A stretch of 7,091 nucleotides of DNA from Clostridiaceae bacterium (lineage in GTDB: Bacteria; Bacillota; Clostridia; Saccharofermentanales; DTU023). The notes beneath the pieces were generated by a model. It made no database searches. It saw only the letters and a program-made list of their open reading frames with translations, and had not been told where the DNA came from. The DNA lies in contig DUUZ01000170.1 of the NCBI GenBank assembly GCA_012841255.1, positions 1 to 7,091 of the forward strand. The letters run 5' to 3'. Of the stretch, positions 1 through 5,529 are shown piece by piece; position 1 is the stretch's first letter; each line of letters starts with the position of its first letter. Both the position numbers and the translations under genes were made by a program.

Positions 1-344
1 GTACGGTCCTGATCGACGGCAAGCCCTTTGACTCCTGTATCTTCCTTGCGGTCTGGATTGACGGCAAGGAGGTGCTGACGGTCGAAGGCCTGGTGGACCT
101 TGACGGCAACATCGCAGACATCCAGCAGGCTTTCATCGACGAAGCAGCCATCCAGTGCGGTTTTTGCACCCCCGGTTTCATCATGTCGGCCGAGCATCTG
201 CTCCGCGAAGGCAAGAAGTACAGCCGCGATGAAATCCGCCGCGAACTGTCCGGCAATATGTGCCGCTGCACCGGCTACCACAACATCATCAATGCCGTGG
301 AGAAGACCATGGACAAGAGGCTGGAGGAGAGCAAGGCGGACTAA
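1..344 (+). CDS. [2Fe-2S]-binding subunit of a molybdenum hydroxylase (xanthine dehydrogenase XdhC / CoxS type), 3' part
   Basis: This is the C-terminal 113 residues of an iron-sulfur subunit of the xanthine dehydrogenase/CO dehydrogenase family; the start lies before the window and the frame is open from base 3. In the enzyme it passes electrons from the molybdopterin subunit to the FAD subunit, in the cytoplasm. The fragment opens with TVLIDGKPFDSC, whose Cys12 matches the last ligand of the plant-ferredoxin-type cluster. The second, four-helix domain has the family's CGFC pair (Cys52, Cys55) in AIQCGFCTPGF and the CRC pair (Cys87, Cys89) in LSGNMCRCTGYHNI. All four second-cluster ligands are present. 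A GTG at 72 is in frame but would remove the first cluster domain, so it is not the start. The hairpin at 373-398 ends the transcript, making this the last gene of its operon. The substrate (purine, nicotinate or other) cannot be told from this subunit. Confidence 0.93.
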   Translation, partial: TVLIDGKPFDSCIFLAVWIDGKEVLTVEGLVDLDGNIADIQQAFIDEAAIQCGFCTPGFIMSAEHLLREGKKYSRDEIRRELSGNMCRCTGYHNIINAVEKTMDKRLEESKAD

Positions 345-372
345 AGTCCCCTGTTTTCTATCCCAAAGGATT

Positions 373-398
373 AAAAGGCGGGCCGGTGCCCGCCTTTT
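373..398 (+). terminator. Rho-independent terminator after the iron-sulfur subunit
   Basis: AAAAGGCGGGC (373-383) and GCCCGCCTTTT (388-398) form a perfect 11-bp stem around a four-base loop, CGGT. The stem is GC-rich at the loop side and ends in TTTT. It starts 29 nt after the stop codon of the iron-sulfur subunit. Because the A and T runs are part of the stem, it could act in both directions, but the only gene that ends here is the plus-strand one. Confidence 0.9.
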
Positions 399-447
399 GC
401 CGTCTCCGAAAAACGTCCAGGATCGCGGCCTTAAAATCCATGAGAAA

Positions 448-478
448 TTGGAGGAACCTGCCCCTTTGCGTGTATGAT
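448..478 (+). promoter_or_regulatory. Possible sigma-A-type promoter for the nitroreductase
   Basis: TATGAT (473-478) is a good -10 match, with TTGGAG (448-453) as a possible -35. The spacer is 19 nt, longer than the usual 17, so the -35 is doubtful. It sits between the upstream terminator and the nitroreductase start, where a promoter is expected. The rest of the gap (399-447) shows nothing recognisable. Confidence 0.4.
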
Positions 479-516
479 AGTGAAAGTAAAAACAGAAAGG
501 ATACGACCTACACCTT

Positions 517-1062
517 ATGAACACCACTCTGAAACACATCCATGAGAGAAGCAGCATCCGGGCCTATCAGCCGGAAGCTTTGTCCCCTGAGGAAACCGAT
601 CTTCTGAAAGAAGCAGTCCTTGCCGCCCCCACTGCCCGCAACCGCCAGGATCTTCGTTATGCCTTTGTGACGGATCCCGGCCTGCTCGAAAAAATAGATG
701 AACGGATCTTCGCCTTCTGCGATCCGGACATGCAGAAGAACATGGATGAACGGAAATCCACCAGTTTCTTTTACGGGGCTCCCCTGGCCGTTATTATCAG
801 CGGGAAGGATACAAAATGGGCCGATCTGGATGCCGGTATTGCCGTCCAGACCCTGGCCCTCGCGGCGCAGTCCATGGGCCTGTCCAGCGTTATTTTAGGC
901 ATGCCCCGCCTGGCTTTCCAAAAAGACGACCCCGACAATTGCAGGGATCTTCTCTCCCTGGAGGAAGATGAACGCTTCTGCGTTGCCATTGCCATCGGGC
1001 GGGCAGCGGCAGAAAAGACTCCCCATGTGGGCAACCCCGACCATATCCGTATTTTTGACTGA
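517..1062 (+). CDS. Nitroreductase family protein (FMN-dependent oxidoreductase)
   Basis: This 181-residue protein has the size and pattern of small nitroreductase-family flavoenzymes, which bind FMN and use NAD(P)H to reduce nitro compounds, quinones or similar acceptors in the cytoplasm; the physiological substrate is rarely known. The N-terminal ERSSIRAYQPE (10-20) is the family's FMN-phosphate-contacting R-S-x-R segment, followed by an APTARNRQ segment (37-44). Middle strand FYGAPLAVIISG (85-96), helix DAGIAVQTLALAAQSMGL (105-122) and the late AIAIG strand (157-161) follow the family order. ATG at 517 is the only plausible start, but the nearest Shine-Dalgarno-like run, AGAAAGGA (494-501), is 15 nt upstream, unusually far. 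A terminator precedes the gene and no clear hairpin follows it, so reading through into hppA is possible. Family is secure; the specific activity is not. Confidence 0.9.
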   Translation: MNTTLKHIHERSSIRAYQPEALSPEETDLLKEAVLAAPTARNRQDLRYAFVTDPGLLEKIDERIFAFCDPDMQKNMDERKSTSFFYGAPLAVIISGKDTKWADLDAGIAVQTLALAAQSMGLSSVILGMPRLAFQKDDPDNCRDLLSLEEDERFCVAIAIGRAAAEKTPHVGNPDHIRIFD

Positions 1063-1093
1063 GGATTTCTCTTTACCGGATATATGATAAAAT
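1055..1093 (+). promoter_or_regulatory. Possible promoter for the pyrophosphatase gene
   Basis: The 62-nt gap before hppA holds an AT-rich stretch (1081-1096) containing TATGAT (1083-1088) and TAAAAT (1088-1093), both -10-like. A TTGACT (1055-1060) overlaps the nitroreductase stop codon and resembles a -35, but its spacing to either -10 candidate is 22 or 27 nt, and only a weak GATATA (1079-1084) sits at 18 nt. A promoter here is likely from composition and position; the exact elements are uncertain. Confidence 0.35.
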
Positions 1094-1124
1094 TTCTTTA
1101 AGTATTCTCCTGCGGAGGTAGCGT

Positions 1125-3182
1125 ATGAGCTGGGCTTTTTGGCCGATTGTTTCGATTGTTCTGTCCTTTGGCGCTTTTGCCATCGGCTATTATTTTTACA
1201 GGTATCTTGTAGGGCTGCCAAGCGCCAATGAAGAGATTGACCGCTTCGGCCGCCTGATCCGGGAGGGGGCCATGGCCTTCCTGCGGACCGAGAACAAGGT
1301 GCTGGCCCGCTTCGTAGTGGGTGCGGCCGCCATTATTGTCCTCTTCGTTCCGCCCATCTGGAAGACGGAATCTATCCTGGGCAATGTGGCCATGGGCATC
1401 ACCTACATCTTCGGGGCCGTCTTCTCGGGGACGGCCGGTTATGTGGGCATGCGGGTAGCCACGGTGGCCAATGTCAAGACAGCTTCTGCGGCGCAAAAGG
1501 GCCTGACCCACGCCTACCGGGCAGGCTTTCGCGGAGGGGCGGTCATGGGCCTGGCCATTGTCGGTTCCTGCCTCCTGGGTTCCTCGGTCATCTACCTGAT
1601 CTTCCCCAACGACCCCAACTATCTTCTGTCTTTCAGCTTCGGTGCCAGCTCCCTGGCCCTTTTTGCCAAGGCAGGCGGCGGCATCTTCACCAAGACAGCA
1701 GATATCGCAGCCGACCTGACCGGCAAGGTGGAACTGGGCATCCCCGAGGATGACCCGAGAAACCCGGCCGTCATTGCCGACAATGTCGGCGACAATGTCG
1801 GCGACGTGGCCGGCATGGGCGCCGATCTCTTCGACTCCAACGTCGCAGCCATCGCTGCCGCCCTGGTCCTGGCCCTGGATCTCAAGCAGGCTCCTTTCAT
1901 CTTCATGGCATCGGCCATGGGACTTCTGGCCTCCATGATCGGGGTCTTTGTCTCCAACGTCAAAGAAGGAAAGAGCCCCGGCAGGGCCCTGAACCGGGGC
2001 ACCTACATCACAACAGGGCTATTCTTCATCCTGACCCTGGCGGCCAGCCTCGTCTTCAAGTTCGAACTCCGTCTTTGGGGAGCGGCCATGATCGGCCTGC
2101 TGGCCGGCACGGTAATCGGTTTTTCATCCGAACTCTTCACTTCGGATGAGGGCAAGAGAGTCAAGGCCGTGGCCCGCATCTCCCAGCAGGGGCCGGCCTT
2201 CACCATCCTGGCCGGTTTCAGCAACGGCCTTCTGTCCAGTTTCCCCTCCCTGATCGGGATTGCCGGTGCCGCCTTGGGTGCCTACAAGCTCTGCCAGCCC
2301 CTGGGCGGCGATTACGCCCTCTACGGCATCTCCCTGGCCGCCGTCGGCATGCTCTCCATCATCGGGATGGTAACGGCCAACGACGCCTACGGCCCCATCG
2401 TGGACAATGTCCGGGGCCTGAGCGAGATGAGCGGCCTGGGCGAGGAGGTCCTGCGGGTGACGGACGAGCTGGACGCTGCCGGGAATACGGCCAAGGCCAT
2501 CACCAAGGGCTTTTCCATCGGAGCCGCAGGGCTTACGGTCATCGCCCTCCTGGCCGCCTACCATGAAACCCTGACCAACATCCTGGGCCAGGATATTCTC
2601 AAAGGCTTTGACATCCTGGATCCCCTGGTCTTCTTCGGCATGCTGGTCGGTGTCGGAGTCCCTGCCGTCTTCTCCGCCATGCTCATGATGGGGGTCAACC
2701 GCAATGCCGACCGGATGGTCAATGAGATTCACCGCCAGTTCGATGAGATCCCCGGCCTGAAGGAAGGAAAACCCGGGGTGGAACCCGACTACAACCGCTG
2801 CATTGACATCGCCACCGTGGGAGCCTTGAAGGAGCTTCTCCCCGCCGGCATCATGGCCATCGGGGTCACCCTCCTGGTCGGCTTCATCGGGGGCGTCTAC
2901 GCCATCGCGGGTTATCTGGCCGGCAACATCATGAGCGGGGTCCTCCTGGCCCTCCTCATGAGCAATGCAGGCGGCATGTGGGACAATGCCAAGAAATATG
3001 TTGAAGCCGGCCACTTCGGCGGGATCGGTTCCGAGGCCCACAAGGCCACCATCATCGGGGACACGGTAGGGGATCCTTTCAAGGATACCGCCGGCCCTTC
3101 CATCAATACACAGATCACGGTCGTGTCCCTGGTGTCCTCACTGGCGGCCGGCCTTTTTGCAGCCTTCTCCCTCTTCGGGTAG
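1125..3182 (+). CDS. hppA: Membrane-bound, ion-pumping pyrophosphatase, K+-independent H+-PPase type
   Basis: This enzyme hydrolyses pyrophosphate to phosphate at the inner membrane and uses the energy to pump ions, normally protons. Its 685 residues and many hydrophobic spans fit the family's 16-helix fold. The active-site loops are all there: GIPEDDPRNPAVIADNVGDN (205-224) continuing to VGD at 227, the SNAGGMWDNAKKYVE segment (613-627), and HKATIIGDTVGDPFKDT (639-655). In GNTAKAITKG (453-462), Lys457 and Thr460 stand where K+-dependent enzymes have Ala and Ala/Gly; this lysine is the known marker of K+ independence, which in turn argues for proton pumping. Oddly, Asp237 (ADLFDSNV) occupies the place of the usual Glu of helix 6 that helps gate the ion. 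The start has an ideal GGAGGT (1114-1119) five nt before ATG. Cation specificity is inferred from motifs only. Confidence 0.96.
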   Translation: MSWAFWPIVSIVLSFGAFAIGYYFYRYLVGLPSANEEIDRFGRLIREGAMAFLRTENKVLARFVVGAAAIIVLFVPPIWKTESILGNVAMGITYIFGAVFSGTAGYVGMRVATVANVKTASAAQKGLTHAYRAGFRGGAVMGLAIVGSCLLGSSVIYLIFPNDPNYLLSFSFGASSLALFAKAGGGIFTKTADIAADLTGKVELGIPEDDPRNPAVIADNVGDNVGDVAGMGADLFDSNVAAIAAALVLALDLKQAPFIFMASAMGLLASMIGVFVSNVKEGKSPGRALNRGTYITTGLFFILTLAASLVFKFELRLWGAAMIGLLAGTVIGFSSELFTSDEGKRVKAVARISQQGPAFTILAGFSNGLLSSFPSLIGIAGAALGAYKLCQPLGGDYALYGISLAAVGMLSIIGMVTANDAYGPIVDNVRGLSEMSGLGEEVLRVTDELDAAGNTAKAITKGFSIGAAGLTVIALLAAYHETLTNILGQDILKGFDILDPLVFFGMLVGVGVPAVFSAMLMMGVNRNADRMVNEIHRQFDEIPGLKEGKPGVEPDYNRCIDIATVGALKELLPAGIMAIGVTLLVGFIGGVYAIAGYLAGNIMSGVLLALLMSNAGGMWDNAKKYVEAGHFGGIGSEAHKATIIGDTVGDPFKDTAGPSINTQITVVSLVSSLAAGLFAAFSLFG

Positions 3183-3215
3183 GCGGCGGAAAATTCCGAA
3201 AGAAAGGAGACGGCC

Positions 3216-3533
3216 ATGCATCCCTTACACGGCAAATGGAAAATCCTGGCCCAGACGTCCTTCGGCGAACTGCCCAGCGTCAATGAGATCCAGGTCGACG
3301 GCGACACCTTCCGGGGTGTCATGCATGATGAAAAATCCGGCAAGGATTACGATATTGTCAACGGCAAGATCGACGGCAACCGCTTCACTTTGGAAACATC
3401 CATGAGCTTTGTCGTTTTCAATGTCAAGGTCAGCCTGGAAGGCAGCCTGTCCGAAGACGGCAGGCATATGAGCGGCACCATGACCGCCATGTCCAAAACA
3501 GGCAGCTTCAAAGGCGAGAAAATCGAAGATTAA
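3216..3533 (+). CDS. Small predicted beta-rich protein of unknown function
   Basis: I cannot assign a function to this 105-residue protein. It has no signal peptide, membrane span or cysteine, so it is probably cytoplasmic. It looks like a small all-beta protein: after MHPLHGKWKI come alternating short strands and turns such as EIQVDGDTFRG (24-34), NGKIDGNRFTLE (49-60) and SLEGSLSEDG (73-82), MSGTM (85-89), and it ends GSFKGEKIED. That strand-Gly/Asp-turn rhythm recalls small uncharacterised clostridial proteins beginning G-K/T-W-x-I that may form lipocalin- or streptavidin-like barrels; this is an impression from pattern, not a match. A good ribosome site, AAAGGAGA (3203-3210), lies 5 nt before ATG. 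The gene starts 33 nt after hppA with no terminator between, so the two are probably cotranscribed. Confidence 0.8.
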   Translation: MHPLHGKWKILAQTSFGELPSVNEIQVDGDTFRGVMHDEKSGKDYDIVNGKIDGNRFTLETSMSFVVFNVKVSLEGSLSEDGRHMSGTMTAMSKTGSFKGEKIED

Positions 3534-3571
3534 AAAGCAAGGGGGGGGGCGGTCGGTCAGACCGTCTCCCC
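3531..3571 (-). terminator. Terminator hairpin of the Na/Pi transporter gene, overlapping its stop codon
   Basis: Plus-strand bases 3543-3554 (seven G then CGGTC) pair with 3560-3571 (GACCGTCTCCCC) in a 12-bp stem with two G-T wobbles and the loop GGTCA. Read on the minus strand the hairpin is followed by CCTTGCTTTTTA, a T-rich tail, so it fits a rho-independent terminator for the minus-strand gene. The TGA stop of that gene (3557-3559) lies in the loop. On the plus strand no T-run follows, so it should be weaker for the converging hppA transcript. Confidence 0.7.
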
Positions 3572-5272
3572 TCCCCTGACCGCTGTTTCCTCCCAGGTCA
3601 TCTGCTGAGCATAATCCGAAAGGGGCAGGTCCTGAAGAAGGTAATCGGACCTGTACTCCTCAAACATAACCGAAAACATCTGCTCCTTGCGGAAGCTGTT
3701 GAGGAAGGCGTGATGGTCCAGGCTGTCGCGTGACAGTTCCACCATGCTGACCGCTACATTGGAGCAGTGATCGGCAATCCGCTCCATGTTGGTCAGAATA
3801 TCCATGAAGACAAAACCCAGTTCCAAAGTACAGCGGCCATCCTGCTGGCGGAGGATATGGCGGGCCTGGAGCTCATCCGTCAGAAGATCGATGACTTCCT
3901 CAAGGGGTTCCACATGCATGGCCAGTTCCAGGTCATCGGCCACAAAGGCCCGGATCATGGTATCCAAAAGCTTGGTGACCGCCTCCTTGTAGATCCCCAG
4001 CTCCACAAGAGCCGCATCCGAAAAGCAAAGCTGCTTGTCGTGCATCTCCTTGGCCGACAGGGAGAGGCTGTAGGCATGGTCGGAAATCCGTTCAAAATCC
4101 CCGATGCACTGCATGAGCCGGGTCAGTGTCCGTTTTTCCCGGTCGGTCAGCTGCCGGGCGCTGATCTGGATCATATAGGTTCCCAGATGGTCCTCGTACT
4201 GGTCGACCAGGTCCTCCATCTTCTTGTTGTCCCTGAATTTCTGCAGGTCGAACTCCTCCAGGAGGCCCAGAGCCGCTTCATAGTGGCGGCGGACCAGGTC
4301 GGCCATCTGGCCGGTCAGATCCCGGCTCTGGCTGACAGCAAAGCCGGGGGTTTCCAGAAACCTCCGGTCCAGGGCTGCAAAGACCCCGCTTTCCTCGAAG
4401 AGATCGAAGGGCTCCCCTTCCCGCACCGGGGTGATCCAGGTGACAAAGCGGACCAGCTGGTTCCGGAAGGGCAGGAAGAGGGCCGTGGCACTGATCTTGT
4501 AAGCCGTGTTGATGATGGCGATGTCCACGGGGTTGGGGGTCAGACCCAGGAATCCGAAGGGCCTCAGGAAGTGGATGAGGTAAAAACCCGACATGAAGAC
4601 GGCCGTCCCCAGGACATTGAAGAAAAGATGGATCAGGGCGGCTCTTTTGGCGTTCTTGGAGGTGTTGATGCTGCTGATCAGGGCAGTGACGCAGGTTCCG
4701 ATGTTCTGGCCCATGATGATGGGAAGGGCCGCACCGTAGGTCACGGCCCCGGTCAGTGTGAAGGCCTGGAGAATGCCTATGGAGGCCGAGGAGCTCTGCA
4801 GGAGGGCGGTCAGGACCGCCCCGACCGTCATGCCGATCAGGGGGTTGGAAAAGGTGATGAACATCTGGCGGAAGCCGGCAAGTTCTGACAGGGGCTGGAG
4901 GGCATCGCTCATCATCTGCATGCCAAACATGAGGATGGCAAAACCGACGGCGATCCGGCTGACATTCAGCTTGCGGTCGTCCTTGGCGAACATCATGGAG
5001 GCCACTGCCAGGATGGCGATGATGGGGATGAAAAAAGAGGGGTGGAAGATCTGCAGGAAGGAACTCCCGCTCCCGATGGTTCCCAGGCTCAGGATCCAGG
5101 CCGTCGCTGTGGTCCCGATATTGGCGCCCATGATCAGGCCCACGGTCTGGGAAAGGGGCAGCAGTCCTGCATTGACCAGGCCCACCACCATGACGGTAGT
5201 GGCGGCCGAGGATTGAATGACAGCGGTGATCCCCGTCCCCAGAAGCACGGCCTTGACCGGATTTGAGGTCAT
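3557..5272 (-). CDS. Na/Pi cotransporter family protein with C-terminal PhoU domain, main part of an interrupted gene
   Basis: This reading frame encodes 571 residues of a sodium-dependent phosphate transporter of the NptA/YjbB kind, an inner-membrane protein that moves phosphate in or out. The two inverted transport repeats carry the QSS signatures: AVIQSSAATTVMVVG (17-31) followed by GANIGTT (49-55), and LLQSSSASIG (158-167) followed by GQNIGT (188-193). After the membrane part (to about 280) come PhoU-like helical bundles with GDFERISDHA (391-400) and NMERIADHCSNVA (495-507), the metal-binding PhoU patterns. The frame begins immediately after a TAA: the plus-strand complement reads TAA-CGC-ATG, and the missing first helix is encoded in the same frame upstream (5276-5398). 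ATG 5272 has no Shine-Dalgarno, so it would need reinitiation. The intact gene would be about 613 codons, normal for the family. Confidence 0.85.
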   Translation of the reverse strand: MTSNPVKAVLLGTGITAVIQSSAATTVMVVGLVNAGLLPLSQTVGLIMGANIGTTATAWILSLGTIGSGSSFLQIFHPSFFIPIIAILAVASMMFAKDDRKLNVSRIAVGFAILMFGMQMMSDALQPLSELAGFRQMFITFSNPLIGMTVGAVLTALLQSSSASIGILQAFTLTGAVTYGAALPIIMGQNIGTCVTALISSINTSKNAKRAALIHLFFNVLGTAVFMSGFYLIHFLRPFGFLGLTPNPVDIAIINTAYKISATALFLPFRNQLVRFVTWITPVREGEPFDLFEESGVFAALDRRFLETPGFAVSQSRDLTGQMADLVRRHYEAALGLLEEFDLQKFRDNKKMEDLVDQYEDHLGTYMIQISARQLTDREKRTLTRLMQCIGDFERISDHAYSLSLSAKEMHDKQLCFSDAALVELGIYKEAVTKLLDTMIRAFVADDLELAMHVEPLEEVIDLLTDELQARHILRQQDGRCTLELGFVFMDILTNMERIADHCSNVAVSMVELSRDSLDHHAFLNSFRKEQMFSVMFEEYRSDYLLQDLPLSDYAQQMTWEETAVRGGETV

Positions 5273-5275
5273 GCG

Positions 5276-5398
5276 TTACAGCATGGTCTTGAGACGCGGA
5301 CCGGAGACCAGCATGAGGCTGTCGCTCATTTCCTTCATCCCGTATAAAAACAATGCAAGTCCGCCCAGGAGGGCCACAACAACAAAAAAAATATCCAT
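5276..5398 (-). CDS. N-terminal 40-residue piece of the interrupted Na/Pi transporter
   Basis: From ATG 5398 this short frame encodes MDIFFVVVALLGGLALFLYG, a typical first transmembrane helix of Na/Pi cotransporter proteins, then KEMSDSLMLVSGPRLKTML and TAA. Family members continue without break from this helix through an L-x-x-M/L-TSNP stretch into the first QSS repeat, and here the continuation RMTSNPVKAVLLG follows in the very same frame right after the stop. So the two frames are one gene split by a single stop codon. A modest GAAGAG lies just upstream of ATG (spacing 2 nt), and a consensus TATAAT lies 40 nt further up. Alone the piece could only be a short membrane peptide. Confidence 0.75.
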   Translation of the reverse strand: MDIFFVVVALLGGLALFLYGMKEMSDSLMLVSGPRLKTML

Positions 5399-5437
5399 AT
5401 CTCTTCGTAAAGTCTCCGTAAACAGGCAATTACAATC

Positions 5438-5466
5438 ATTATACTGAAAAGCCAAAGAAGGGCGAA
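5438..5466 (-). promoter_or_regulatory. Promoter of the Na/Pi transporter gene
   Basis: On the minus strand a perfect -10, TATAAT, lies at 5443-5438, with a weak TTCGCC (5466-5461) 17 nt upstream as a possible -35. Transcription would start about 33 nt before the ATG at 5398. The stretch is AT-rich compared with its surroundings. No operator or Pho-box-like repeat is evident. Confidence 0.6.
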
Positions 5467-5490
5467 TGCTCCTTCCCCTCCCCTGTCCGA

Positions 5491-5499
5491 TGCTATACT
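5491..5499 (+). promoter_or_regulatory. Extended -10 promoter of the ribokinase gene
   Basis: TGCTATACT (5491-5499) is an extended -10 element (TGn plus TATACT), 30 nt before the ribokinase ATG. No convincing -35 is found at 5471-5476, which is common for extended -10 promoters. A second TATACT at 5440-5445, overlapping the opposite-strand TATAAT, is a possible alternative start site. Confidence 0.6.
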
Positions 5500-5529
5500 G
5501 AACCAAAATTGAGAAGGATGGTTGGCCCC

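Noticed and set aside
72..344. GTG at 72 as the start of a complete small iron-sulfur protein
   Set aside because: The frame is open to base 3 and the residues before 72 contain the conserved DGKxxxSC of the first cluster domain, so the gene is simply cut by the window.
100..520. Plus-strand frames 100-477 and 260-520 overlapping the iron-sulfur subunit and the gap
   Set aside because: Their products are arginine/proline-rich shadow translations and they run through the terminator hairpin.
2124..3041. A 305-codon open frame on the minus strand inside hppA
   Set aside because: It is opposite to the strongly conserved pyrophosphatase, its product is low in complexity (rich in G, D, H, Q) and shows no motif; a typical shadow frame in GC-rich coding DNA.
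3767..4888. A 373-codon plus-strand open frame opposite the Na/Pi transporter
   Set aside because: The minus-strand frame has clear QSS and PhoU motifs across the same bases; the plus-strand product is rich in G, D, Q and H with no recognisable domain or ribosome site.
5273..5278. Alternative genetic code with TAA read as an amino acid
   Set aside because: Other genes here end properly at TAA (344 and 3533), so TAA functions as a stop in this genome.
4278..5429. A 383-codon minus-strand frame overlapping the Na/Pi gene in another frame, which might have suggested a frameshift
   Set aside because: The two conserved parts of the transporter are in the same frame, so no frameshift is needed; this frame gives a Pro/His/Arg-rich product without family similarity.
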